Positions 56,211 through 64,000 of a stretch of 64,000 nucleotides of DNA are shown one piece after another. The stretch is taken from assembly GCA_035444285.1 (NCBI GenBank), contig DAOMOK010000024.1, forward strand, positions 33,957-97,956. The letters run 5' to 3'. The position numbers were made by a program, and so were the translations under genes. How positions within the stretch are numbered: position 1 is the stretch's first letter; each line of letters opens with the position of its first letter. The DNA is from CAADGU01 sp035444285 (GTDB lineage Bacteria > Chloroflexota > Anaerolineae > Promineifilales > Promineifilaceae). The notes under the pieces were generated by a model. That model was given only the letters and a program-made list of their open reading frames with translations. It did no database searches and was not told the origin of the DNA.

Positions 56211-59114
56211 ATGAGTCGAGACGAGTATGACATCCCCGAAGTGTTCCGCCGGGCTATGGAAGAAGCAGGCTGGGACACCAGCCGCAAGGATGATGAAGGC
56301 GGACAACGGCCACCGCTGCCGCCACGCCCGGAGGCAGACGGCCGTCCTAACCGGCTGATTATAGTGGCAGCCATCATCCTGGGGGCGCTGCTGCTGGTGG
56401 GCTGGCTGGCCAATGTATACACCGAATGGCTGTGGTTCAACTCAGTGGATTACCAGAGCGTCTGGCTGACACAGTGGGCGGCCCGCCTGGGCATCTTTGT
56501 CTTCTTCTTTGGGCTGGCGCTGCTCATTCTGCTAGTCAACTGGCTCATTGCCCGCCGCCGTGCATTGCAGCATACCCCACCATTTAATCCCAAGTTTCTG
56601 CAAATTCCCCACATGAAATGGCTCATTACCGGCATTGCTGCTTTCATCGCTTTTGGTTTTGCCAGCTCCATCGCCGTCTACTGGGGGGACTTGCTACGTT
56701 ACCTGCATCGCGTCCCCTATGGCGTGGCCGATCCCATTTTTAGCCGGGACATCAGCTTTTATCTGTTTGAACTGCCCCTGTTCACCCTGGTGCAGCAATG
56801 GTTCGTTTCGCTGCTGGTCATCACCCTCATTGGCGTCATTGCCATTTATGCGGCCAACCACGTGCCGGAAATCCAACGCGGTACGTGGCGACCCCACGAG
56901 TCCAAGATTTTTCGGCAGCATGTGGCGCTGCTGGCGGCGTTGATTCTGGCATTGTGGACGGTAGGTTATCTGTTTGATTTGTATGAACTGGTTTACTCGC
57001 CGCGTGGTGTGGCCTTTGGCGCCAGTTATACCGATTTGAATGTGCAGGTTTATGCCATTTATGCCCAAATGCTCTTGATGGGGCTGGCAGCGTTGGCAAT
57101 GCTGCTGAATGCGTTCCGCTTTGATTTACGGCCGTTGCTCATCACCGCCGCTTTATGGTTAGCCGCCACTCTCATCCTGGGCAGCCTGGTTCCCGGTTTT
57201 GTGCAGCGCTACTCGGTGGAACCCAACGAACTGGTGCGGGAAACCCCCTACATCGCCCACAACATCACCTTTACCCGGTTGGGGTTTGGGCTGGATGGGA
57301 TAGAGGTACGGCCGTATGACCTGGGTGCGCCTCTTACCCAACAGGACATCGAACGTAACGCCGTCATTGTCAAAAATATCCGCCTCTGGGATTATCGCCC
57401 GCTGCAAGCCACCTACCGCCAGGTACAGGAACTGCGCACTTACTACCAGATAGGCGAAATTGACATTGACCGCTACCAGATCGGCGGCGAAACACGCCAG
57501 GTGATGCTGGCGGCGCGGGAACTCAACAAAGCCGGGTTGGAAACCCCCACCTGGGTCAACACCAATCTCGTATTCACTCACGGCTACGGCGTGGTGATGA
57601 ACCCGGTGAATGAATTTACGGCCGAAGGGCAACCCATCTTTTTCATCAAAGACCTGCCACCGCAGAGCAGCATCCCAGACATTGAAGTGACGCGGCCGGA
57701 GATTTACTTCGGCGAACTGACTACGGATGTCGTTTTTGTCAACAGCCGCCAGGAGGAGTTTGATTACCCACTGGGCACGGAAAATGCCTATACCCGGTAT
57801 GCCGGGCAGGGTGGCGTCTTACTGGATAGCTACTGGAAACGGCTGGCGTTTGCCATTCGCCTGGGCGATTTCAACATTTTGCTGAGCAATGACATTGATG
57901 ACAACACGCAGATATTGCTGCATCGCCAGGTGCAAGAGCGCATCCGCCAGATAGCCCCCTTTTTACTGCTAGACCAGGACCCCTATCTGGTGGTGACGGA
58001 TGACGGCCGTCTCGTCTGGTTACAAGACGCCTACACCATCAGCGACCGCTTCCCCTATTCTGAACCGACCATCCTGACCCTGGGAAACCAACGCTATCGC
58101 ATCAACTACATGCGCAATGCCGCTAAAATTATGGTGGATGCCTACGAAGGAACGGTAAACTTCTACATCAGCGACCCAGATGACCCAATCGTCCAAGCCT
58201 ATGCTGGCGCTTTCCCCGGACTTTTCCAACCATTAGACGAGATGCCGGCCAATTTGCGCCGCCACCTGCGTTACCCGGTGGATATGTTCTCATTACAAAC
58301 CAAACAATATCTGCGTTACCACATGACCGATACGCGCGTCTTTTACAACCAGGAGGATGTCTGGCAGCTTCCATCGGAACTGTACACGGTGGATGGCAAC
58401 ACCAACAGCAAAATGGCCGTGGAACCGTATTACGTCAGTATGCCCCTACCCGGCGAAACAGAGACGGAATATCTGCTCATCCAGCCCTATACCCCTCTGG
58501 GCAAAGACAATATGATTGCCTGGCTGGCGGCGCGCAACGATGTACCCAACTACGGCGAACTGGTGGTGTACGAACTGCCCAAACAAGAACTGGTCTTTGG
58601 CCCCATGCAAATCGAGGGGCGCATTGACCAGGAGCCGGAGATTTCGGAGCAGTTTTCCCTCTGGAACCAGAGCGGGTCGCGGGTGATTCGGGGCAATTTG
58701 CTGGTGATCCCCATGAACGGCCGTTTCCTCTACGTGGAACCCATCTATCTGCTCAGCGAAAATAACGCCTTGCCGGAACTGAAACGAGTAATTGTAGCCA
58801 CCGACGCCCGCATTGAAATGGCAACAACGCTGGCGGGCGCGTTGGCCGCCTTATTAGACGCTGCGCCGGAAACGCTGGCGGATGTGATTGGCGAAACCCT
58901 GCCACCGCCTACGGAACCATCAACAGGCACAGACGAAACAGGTACGGCCGTAACCCTGGATGCCACCCTCGCCGCCCTAATCGCCTCTGCCAACACCCAC
59001 TACGAAGCCGCTCAGGCCGCCCAACGCAGCGGCGATTGGGCCACCTACGGCGTGGAACTGGAAGCCCTGCAACGCGACCTGGCGCAGTTAATGACGTTGA
59101 TTGGAGAAGAATAA
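56211..59114 (+). CDS. UPF0182-family large membrane protein
   Basis: A 967-residue protein of the UPF0182/COG1615 family, present in actinobacteria, cyanobacteria and Chloroflexota, with no settled function. About seven TM helices occupy residues 45-330 (RLIIVAAIILGALLLVGWLA; ALLILLVNWLIARRRA). The large extracytoplasmic portion follows, with NITFTRLGFGLDGIEVRPYD, then YFGELTTDVVFVNSRQEEFD and ILTLGNQRYRINYMRNAAKI. GAAGGAG precedes the ATG. An Ala/Thr-rich tail (about 870-930) is typical. Complete. Confidence 0.92.
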   Translation: MSRDEYDIPEVFRRAMEEAGWDTSRKDDEGGQRPPLPPRPEADGRPNRLIIVAAIILGALLLVGWLANVYTEWLWFNSVDYQSVWLTQWAARLGIFVFFFGLALLILLVNWLIARRRALQHTPPFNPKFLQIPHMKWLITGIAAFIAFGFASSIAVYWGDLLRYLHRVPYGVADPIFSRDISFYLFELPLFTLVQQWFVSLLVITLIGVIAIYAANHVPEIQRGTWRPHESKIFRQHVALLAALILALWTVGYLFDLYELVYSPRGVAFGASYTDLNVQVYAIYAQMLLMGLAALAMLLNAFRFDLRPLLITAALWLAATLILGSLVPGFVQRYSVEPNELVRETPYIAHNITFTRLGFGLDGIEVRPYDLGAPLTQQDIERNAVIVKNIRLWDYRPLQATYRQVQELRTYYQIGEIDIDRYQIGGETRQVMLAARELNKAGLETPTWVNTNLVFTHGYGVVMNPVNEFTAEGQPIFFIKDLPPQSSIPDIEVTRPEIYFGELTTDVVFVNSRQEEFDYPLGTENAYTRYAGQGGVLLDSYWKRLAFAIRLGDFNILLSNDIDDNTQILLHRQVQERIRQIAPFLLLDQDPYLVVTDDGRLVWLQDAYTISDRFPYSEPTILTLGNQRYRINYMRNAAKIMVDAYEGTVNFYISDPDDPIVQAYAGAFPGLFQPLDEMPANLRRHLRYPVDMFSLQTKQYLRYHMTDTRVFYNQEDVWQLPSELYTVDGNTNSKMAVEPYYVSMPLPGETETEYLLIQPYTPLGKDNMIAWLAARNDVPNYGELVVYELPKQELVFGPMQIEGRIDQEPEISEQFSLWNQSGSRVIRGNLLVIPMNGRFLYVEPIYLLSENNALPELKRVIVATDARIEMATTLAGALAALLDAAPETLADVIGETLPPPTEPSTGTDETGTAVTLDATLAALIASANTHYEAAQAAQRSGDWATYGVELEALQRDLAQLMTLIGEE

Positions 59115-59115
59115 A

Positions 59116-59172
59116 CAAGTTCGTAGTAGGCGATTTATCGCCGTTTGCTGGCGATGAATCGCCTACTGCGAA
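59116..59172. repeat. Hairpin between UPF0182 and enoyl-CoA hydratase genes
   Basis: GTTCGTAGTAGGCGATTTAT faces ATGAATCGCCTACTGCGAAC around CGCCGTTTGCTGGCG, making a long stem of about 20 bp with few mismatches. Its GTAGGCGATT end resembles the hairpin at 6886. It occupies the leader of the next gene. Confidence 0.65.
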
Positions 59173-59189
59173 CCTTTTTCAAAATAACC

Positions 59190-59987
59190 ATGCACTACCC
59201 CGACTTCCAACACATCCTCTTTGAAAAGCGCGAAAACCATATTTTGTGGCTGACGCTGAACCGGCCAGAACTACTGAACGCGGCCGATGCCCGGCTGCAC
59301 ACCGAACTGGTGGAAGTGTGGCCGACCATTGACCGCGACCCGGACGTGCATGTGGCCGTTGTCACCGGCGCCGGGCGCGCCTTTTCCGCCGGCGGCGACC
59401 TGCAACTGGTGACGGACGCCTACCGCAATTACGAGGAGATTTTGCGCATTCTGGATGAGGCACGGCTGCTGGTGTACAACATGCTTCATTGCAGCAAACC
59501 GATCATCTCGGCCATCAATGGGCCGGCGGTGGGCGCGGGGCTGGTGGTGGCGCTGCTGGCGGACATCAGCATTGCCGCCGAAAAGGCGCGGCTGGCGGAT
59601 GGGCACGTGCGCATGGGGGTGGCGGCGGGCGACCATGCGGCCATCATCTGGCCTTTGTTATGCGGCATGGCCAAAGCCAAGTACTACCTGATGACGAGTG
59701 AGTTTGTAGACGGCCGTACCGCCGCCGACATTGGTCTGGTGAGCCTGGCTGTGCCCGATGACCAGCTTCTGGATAAAGCAATGGAAATTGCCACCAATCT
59801 GGCAACCGGGCCGCGCCATGCCATTCGCTTCACCAAACGGGCGCTAAACCAATGGCTGCTCCAGGCCGGCCCTATTTTTGACCATTCGCTGGCGCTGGAG
59901 ATGCTCAACTTCTTTGGCGAAGATATGATGGCGGGAGTGGAGGGGTTGCGGGGGAAGGTACGGCCGTATTACCCATCCAGTGAATAG
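59190..59987 (+). CDS. Enoyl-CoA hydratase/isomerase family protein
   Basis: A 265-residue crotonase-fold enzyme, probably acting on an acyl-CoA. LTLNRPELLNAADARL, then VVTGAGRAFSAGGDLQLV (oxyanion-hole Gly) and ISAINGPAVGAGLVVALLAD are the family blocks, and the second catalytic acid region (ADGHVRMGVAAGDHAAIIWP) has Gly-Asp in place of the usual second glutamate, so reaction type is uncertain. Chosen start is ATG at 59190. No Shine-Dalgarno is clear because the leader is a hairpin. It stands alone with no other fatty-acid genes nearby. Confidence 0.88.
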   Translation: MHYPDFQHILFEKRENHILWLTLNRPELLNAADARLHTELVEVWPTIDRDPDVHVAVVTGAGRAFSAGGDLQLVTDAYRNYEEILRILDEARLLVYNMLHCSKPIISAINGPAVGAGLVVALLADISIAAEKARLADGHVRMGVAAGDHAAIIWPLLCGMAKAKYYLMTSEFVDGRTAADIGLVSLAVPDDQLLDKAMEIATNLATGPRHAIRFTKRALNQWLLQAGPIFDHSLALEMLNFFGEDMMAGVEGLRGKVRPYYPSSE

Positions 59988-59989
59988 AG

Positions 59990-60030
59990 AGTAATTGGGT
60001 AATTGGGTAATTGCCCCACTACTCAATTAC
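59990..60030. repeat. TAATTGGG-type palindromic repeat
   Basis: GTAATTGGGTAATTGGGTAA faces CTACTCAATTACTCAAC. The period is 8 rather than 7, a variant of the heptad family. Confidence 0.5.
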
Positions 60031-60595
60031 TCAACTTTGCCCGTTTCTCAGCCGCATGGGCAATGCGGCGGAAGAGTCGCATACTGGGGGTGGCACGCCA
60101 GGTGTAAATGACATAGGTGTGGGCGATTTTGTCATGCCAGCCCTGGCGTGTGTCGCTCACCAATATCCAGAAAAAACCCAGGAAAAAAGGAATCAGGGAA
60201 ATGTAGTAGCCGATCAACCGCTTGACCGCTTGTGCCAGGGATAACGGCCGTCCATTCTCGCTGACTACGCGCACCCCCATCAGCATCTTGCCCGGCGTTT
60301 GCCCCACCAACATCCAGAAAAAAATGAAATAACCCACATAAAATGTGACATTGATCACTAAGGTGAGGCCCACCATGAGAATATGGAGCACCTGGGATAA
60401 GGTGCTGTGGTCGTCCGAAAAAGTAAAAACATCCGCAAACGTAACCTGGAAGAAATTCAGAATCAGGATGACCGTGGTGTTGGCGACCAAGATGATGGCA
60501 AGAACCACTAGCTGGTCCAGGGCAAAGGCAAGGAAACGGCTGACAAAACCGGCGTATTGTCCTTGGAGATCAGGTGCAGCATGGTTTGGCGACAT
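60023..60595 (-). CDS. RDD-family membrane protein
   Basis: A 190-residue membrane protein with the RDD signature (GFVSRFLAFALDQLVVLAII near residue 17-36) and about four TM helices. QTPGKMLMGVRVVSENGRPL follows as in the family. Function unknown, often associated with transport or stress. It lies 12 bp after the gene upstream on the same strand. The C-terminal helical tail is basic (RRIAHAAEKRAK). Confidence 0.85.
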   Translation of the reverse strand: MSPNHAAPDLQGQYAGFVSRFLAFALDQLVVLAIILVANTTVILILNFFQVTFADVFTFSDDHSTLSQVLHILMVGLTLVINVTFYVGYFIFFWMLVGQTPGKMLMGVRVVSENGRPLSLAQAVKRLIGYYISLIPFFLGFFWILVSDTRQGWHDKIAHTYVIYTWRATPSMRLFRRIAHAAEKRAKLSN

Positions 60596-60607
60596 ATGGC
60601 GCGGGAC

Positions 60608-61342
60608 CTACTCTTCGTCCATGAAGCTGACGCGGTCAGCCTGGGCCATTACTTCCGGCGCAGGTGGTGGCAGTTGTTCGCGCGGCGGGCGGCGCAGCAA
60701 ACCGCGAACCAGCCGTTCCAGCACAATGTCTGCTGTGACCGTTCGGCCGCGCACGCCACCCACAATATCATCGGCAATGCCGGCGGTCTGCTGCGTCACC
60801 AATTCTTTTACTTCCGGGTTTTCGGCCAGGTGTTGGATAATTTCATCTACAGTCAGGTTTACCGCCTGGCGGGCAATGAGACGGCTGCGTGGTTCTTCCG
60901 CCTGACCGCGTTCAATCCATCGGTTGACGGCCGTTTCCCCCTCCGCCACCAGGTCCTTATACAGGCGCTGAACGGGCTGCATCAGTGAACTTTCGGTTAC
61001 AGGTTGAGCGGTGCGCCATAAACGGCCGGCCGAGGCATTCATCAGACGGCCAAAACGAGAAGCGCCAGACCGCACCTGGTCATGTGTGGCAAAAGCCAGT
61101 CCCACCAATGCATAACGCAACGGGTCGGTTGCGGGCGGCATGGGCGCCAGGGATTCAGGTGTGCCGGTTGCGGCCACCTGGGCTTCCCACTGCTTCAACC
61201 GGGCTACCAATTCGGCCGGCGCTTCAATCCCACCACCTACAATCAGCCGGATCAATGATTCCAAAGCATCAAACTCATCCGTCGGCAGCGTTGCTTCCAC
61301 CGGGACGAGGGCTGATGGGGATTCTGTTGTTTCAATAGTCAT
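60608..61342 (-). CDS. Hypothetical helical protein
   Basis: A 244-residue soluble-looking protein with an acidic N-terminus (TLPTDEFDALESLIRLIVGG) and several amphipathic helices. RYALVGLAFATHDQVRSGAS and GRLMNASAGRLWRTAQPVTE are conserved-looking, but I recognise no domain. A Pro-rich C-terminus follows. It is cotranscribed with the RDD protein, so it may be a partner of that membrane protein. Chloroflexota-restricted families of this kind are common. Confidence 0.65.
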   Translation of the reverse strand: MTIETTESPSALVPVEATLPTDEFDALESLIRLIVGGGIEAPAELVARLKQWEAQVAATGTPESLAPMPPATDPLRYALVGLAFATHDQVRSGASRFGRLMNASAGRLWRTAQPVTESSLMQPVQRLYKDLVAEGETAVNRWIERGQAEEPRSRLIARQAVNLTVDEIIQHLAENPEVKELVTQQTAGIADDIVGGVRGRTVTADIVLERLVRGLLRRPPREQLPPPAPEVMAQADRVSFMDEE

Positions 61343-61390
61343 AGTTTGGGTAATTTGGGTAATCAGGTAATTACCCGATTACCTGGTTAC
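61339..61390. repeat. GGTAATT octad palindrome
   Basis: GGGTAATTTGGGTAATCAGG faces TTACCCGATTACCTGGTTACC; an 8-nt-period member of the array family, between two minus-strand genes. Confidence 0.55.
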
Positions 61391-61413
61391 CCCATATCTT
61401 TCTTTCCTCTAGT

Positions 61414-62256
61414 TTACGGCTGAATGGCATTTGCAACCAGAGCAATTTCTAACAACACTTCATCGGTCACGTTGGCTACGCCTTGTACCTGAGGGATAAC
61501 CAGGTTGTAATCGCCGCGTAACACCTGGGTGGAAGCTGTTCCCTCCAGGCGATCCTCAGTTACGGCCGTGACCGTCACCGCAAAAGTCACCTCTTGCGTA
61601 ATGTCCCGAATGGTCAAATCACCGACAATCTCAAAGGTCACCTCCTGCCCCACCTCTGCGCTGTCCGGCAAACCGTTGATAGCGGTAGGCGTAAAGGTGA
61701 TAAATTCATACTGGTTGCTGTCTAGAATCTGGTTGCGAATGGCATTGTTGCGGAAATTGTTATCTGTCAGCAGGGTGCGGGCATTCACCTGGATGATACC
61801 TACCTGGGTGGTAGATAGATCATTCAGATTGGCGGCAATCTGTCCAGCGACCTGATCAGTGACGCCCACGACGGTGGTGCGGATGCCCCGCAAATCCTCC
61901 TGCAACGTAAAGCTGACCTGTGATTCATCCTGACTTATTTCATACAGGCGCAGCACACCGGCGGCGGCAGGGGGTTCAGGGGTGTCAGTAGGCGGCACGG
62001 CCGTTGGCTCGGCGGTTGGTTCGGGCGCGATGGTGGCATCTGGTGGAGGCGTGTTCGTGGGAGAAACGGTTGTGGCCGTGGCTGTTGGTTCCGGTACGGC
62101 CGTGGCTGTGTTCGTTGGCAGTTCCAATGGAATGGCGGCAATGGGTTCGCTGGCCTCCTCTGGCGCGCGCAGCACGAAAAACCAAATAGCGCCAATGACG
62201 ATAACGCCAATGCCTGCCAGGATCAGCCCCCCGATCAAGGTGCGGTTACTGTTCAT
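61414..62256 (-). CDS. YceI-family protein, membrane-anchored
   Basis: A 280-residue surface lipocalin-like protein. An N-terminal TM anchor (about 9-30, IGGLILAGIGVIVIGAIWFF) and a Thr/Pro-rich linker (about 45-100) lead to a YceI domain. It carries YEISQDESQVSFTLQEDLRG, VGIIQVNARTLLTDNNFRNN, FITFTPTAINGLP and IVGDLTIRDITQEVTFAVTV. YceI binds polyisoprenoids. The start at 62256 is chosen because AGGAAAAC lies just upstream; the frame continues to 62493 through a heptad repeat, which is not part of the protein. Confidence 0.87.
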   Translation of the reverse strand: MNSNRTLIGGLILAGIGVIVIGAIWFFVLRAPEEASEPIAAIPLELPTNTATAVPEPTATATTVSPTNTPPPDATIAPEPTAEPTAVPPTDTPEPPAAAGVLRLYEISQDESQVSFTLQEDLRGIRTTVVGVTDQVAGQIAANLNDLSTTQVGIIQVNARTLLTDNNFRNNAIRNQILDSNQYEFITFTPTAINGLPDSAEVGQEVTFEIVGDLTIRDITQEVTFAVTVTAVTEDRLEGTASTQVLRGDYNLVIPQVQGVANVTDEVLLEIALVANAIQP

Positions 62257-62369
62257 GTTGTTTTCCTCACTTTTAGAATCTGGTTGTTGAATCAGGGGTA
62301 TTGTAGGGGTGGCGTGTGGTTGGCTCAAGAGCAGGGCTGGTGGTCTTATTGAGTTCTCACGCCTGGGGA

Positions 62370-62418
62370 GGGGATTGGGAGATTGGGAGATTGAGCAATT
62401 GCTCAATCTCCCAATTTC
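62370..62418. repeat. GGGAGATT palindromic array
   Basis: GATTGGGAGATTGGGAGATT faces AATTGCTCAATCTCCCAATT, between the YceI and Crp genes. Confidence 0.55.
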
Positions 62419-62420
62419 AT

Positions 62421-63167
62421 TCATGCGGCAATTTCGGCGCGCAGGGCGTCGGGGTCGAGGATGGTAATACGGCCGTTGGCCATCAGAATCCACTGCCGTT
62501 CGCGGAAGTCACGCAGCGCCTTGTTGGTACTTTCACGGGTCGCGCCAATGAGGGTAGCCAGTTGACCCTGGGTCAGTGTGCTGTTGATGAACACACCATC
62601 GGCGCCGGCCTGCCCATAATTCTGGGCCATCTCCATCAGTTGCCGCGCCAACCGCTGCGGCACGGGCATGGTGGTCAGGGTGTCAATATTGCGCGTGTTG
62701 TGGCGCACCTTGCTGCTGAGTTCCTGCATGAAGTTCAGCGCCAACTGTGGATTCTGGCGCATGTGGTCGCGGAACGCTTCCCGGCTGATGGTGAGCAGGA
62801 TGGTTGCTTCCATGGCCACGGCCGTAGCCGAACGCGGCAGCCCATCAATAATCGCCAATTCACCAAAGATGTTACCGGGCCGCCCCAGCAAAATAACCGA
62901 CGTTTCCGTGCCATCCAGCCCATTGATAAAAATGCGCACCTGGCCGGATTTCACCAGGTAGAGTACCCGCCCTGGGTCGCCCTGGCGGAAGATAATGTCA
63001 CCCTGGGCAAACGGCCGTTCCACCACATCCCCCATAATGCGTTTGAGAACAGTGACGGGAACGCCGCCAAACAAGTCGGTATGTTGCAGGAAGTCGAGTG
63101 TATCCATACGGCCGTCCATTTTAGCTGAAACCAGTGGCGCGTGCGCCAAAGAAAGCGTTGAATTCAT
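62421..63167 (-). CDS. Crp/Fnr-family transcriptional regulator
   Basis: A 248-residue regulator. The cNMP-binding domain has DIIFRQGDPGRVLYLVKSGQ and FGELAIIDGLPRSATAVAM, with the PRSATA phosphate cassette. A helix-turn-helix domain follows (LTQGQLATLIGATRESTNKA). No N-terminal FNR-type cysteine cluster is visible, so cNMP or another ligand is more likely than an Fe-S switch. The start at 63167 follows GGAGGTTTT. Regulon unknown. Confidence 0.93.
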   Translation of the reverse strand: MNSTLSLAHAPLVSAKMDGRMDTLDFLQHTDLFGGVPVTVLKRIMGDVVERPFAQGDIIFRQGDPGRVLYLVKSGQVRIFINGLDGTETSVILLGRPGNIFGELAIIDGLPRSATAVAMEATILLTISREAFRDHMRQNPQLALNFMQELSSKVRHNTRNIDTLTTMPVPQRLARQLMEMAQNYGQAGADGVFINSTLTQGQLATLIGATRESTNKALRDFRERQWILMANGRITILDPDALRAEIAA

Positions 63168-63189
63168 GGGAAAAACCTCCCGCTGCCCG

Positions 63190-63282
63190 TGATCTGTAAC
63201 CCGTAATCCGTAATCCGTGGGGTTACGGATTACGGTTCACGGATTACCGATTACCGATTACCGACCACCGATTACCCAAAAC
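63190..63282. repeat. Palindromic CCGTAAT heptad array at the end of the DUF3307 gene
   Basis: GATCTGTAACCCGTAATCCG faces GGTTACGGATTACGGTTCAC and then ATTACCG units. The last codons of the DUF3307 gene (WVIGGR and stop) are encoded by the array. Confidence 0.65.
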
Positions 63283-63944
63283 ACCAACCCCACCGTCACC
63301 GCCAGCGTCACACTTGCCAGCAGTTCGGCCAGGTACACGGCCGTCTGTTCTTCTTGCATCACCCGCGGCAGTTCCAGGATGAAGCGGGGCAGTACCACCA
63401 GCGGCGCCATGTAAAACTGCCCCAGAGCCACAAAGGTAACAATCAACAACCGTTCCATCATCGCCGGATATTTGTCGCTGCCGCCAAATTCCGGCGGCGC
63501 CCCCTTTACCAGACCGTAAGCGGCAAACTTCACCACCACCCAGGCCGGCATCGTCACAAAGGCATATCCCAGCAGATATACCATCACCGTCTCCTGGTTG
63601 AGCCGGAAGCTCAAATTACCGCTCAACTGCCCCATATCCAGGTAGCCGCCGCCGACCAGGGCCACGGCGATCACCGCAAAGTGGGCGATCTGGTCGGACA
63701 CAAACCGGCCCAGCGGCGAGAAGGGCAGTTTGTACAGCAGCCCCACTGCGTCAATCAGGAAGTGCATCACGCTGATAAAGATCGCCCAGGGCAGGAAAGC
63801 CGGGTCTACCAACGCGGCAAAGAGCAGGGTCACGGCCGTCAGCACCACACAATGCGCCACCACCCCTTTCAACTCCCGCGCTTTCCAGGCCGCCAGAGAA
63901 TTCCACTGTAAAATATAGTCGCCAACCAGATGAGCCAGAATCAT
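63258..63944 (-). CDS. DUF3307 membrane protein
   Basis: A 228-residue integral membrane protein, DUF3307 family. ILAHLVGDYILQWNSLAAWK is the family start, followed by about six TM helices (VVAHCVVLTAVTLLFAALVD; AIFISVMHFLIDAVGLLYKL with the conserved HFxID). Function unknown. The ATG at 63944 begins exactly at the family start; a GTG at 63980 is an alternative. Its C-terminus is supplied by a heptad array, like rfbD. Confidence 0.82.
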   Translation of the reverse strand: MILAHLVGDYILQWNSLAAWKARELKGVVAHCVVLTAVTLLFAALVDPAFLPWAIFISVMHFLIDAVGLLYKLPFSPLGRFVSDQIAHFAVIAVALVGGGYLDMGQLSGNLSFRLNQETVMVYLLGYAFVTMPAWVVVKFAAYGLVKGAPPEFGGSDKYPAMMERLLIVTFVALGQFYMAPLVVLPRFILELPRVMQEEQTAVYLAELLASVTLAVTVGLVFWVIGGR

Positions 63945-64000
63945 TGGGGTGTGTAAATGATATTTTGACGGTAGCCCCACGGGTGGATAATGGTTAAAGA

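Noticed and set aside
62257..62493. N-terminal extension of the YceI protein
   Set aside because: It runs through a heptad array and has no signal peptide, whereas the ATG at 62256 has a Shine-Dalgarno and a membrane anchor directly after it.

Overview
The window reads as a chromosomal piece of a filamentous or sludge-type Chloroflexota bacterium (Anaerolineae/Ardenticatenia, close to the Candidatus Promineofilum type). I infer this from the Form I-like RuBisCO without a small subunit, many Thr/Pro-linker surface proteins, a UPF0182 protein, TgpA-like and C39-like secreted proteins, and GC-rich coding sequence. No rRNA, tRNA, CRISPR array or phage genes were seen.

Layout. 1-2293: partial membrane-anchored coiled-coil protein (-), then a cytoplasmic histidine kinase/NarL-type response regulator pair. 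2480-7972: a Calvin-Benson-Bassham cluster, glpX - RuBisCO large subunit - prk - rpe - class I fba, with no rbcS. 8073-13037: hydrogenase maturation genes hypF-hypC-hypD-hypE. 13107-16900: ECF sigma factor, zinc-finger/RskA anti-sigma, a PF03640-type repeat lipoprotein and a small secreted protein, three of which share an upstream motif. 16946-20737: a surface protein and glmS (-), preceded by a probable glmS ribozyme. 21045-29910: MarR regulator, a giant RND transporter with a ~590-residue insertion, an SLC13/RCK permease, a ThiP-like double permease and a Uma2 remnant. 29940-34554: rfbD (-), Uma2, priA. 34614-37003: a toxin-antitoxin pair and an AT-rich island of unknown genes. 37177-42602: DinB, DUF1801, EamA, two SDR proteins, hicBA and cysS. 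42767-44496: membrane protein, pspC and pspA. 44533-48816: exopolysaccharide genes (glycosyltransferase, two Wzz-like proteins, BY-kinase, epimerase). 48973-50439: a 21-bp tandem array, a small coiled-coil protein and a decayed RelBE-like pair. 50535-64000: two C39-like/TPR proteins, transglutaminase, UPF0182, enoyl-CoA hydratase, RDD, YceI, Crp/Fnr and DUF3307 proteins.

How genes work together. PRK makes ribulose 1,5-bisphosphate, RuBisCO fixes CO2, and aldolase, GlpX and Rpe regenerate pentose phosphates. The neighbouring hyp genes mature [NiFe]-hydrogenase, so H2-driven CO2 fixation is a reasonable inference, but hydrogenase structural genes and hypA/hypB are outside the window.

Genome-scale signals. 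The palindromic octamer ACGGCCGT occurs about twice per kb on hand count, inside genes and in terminators. Palindromic arrays of about 7-nt units fill many intergenic gaps and have inserted in frame into hypF and priA. A third class is short, near-perfect hairpins between genes, including inside operons. These three repeat systems, the small-subunit-less RuBisCO and the expanded glmS ribozyme are the most notable contents.
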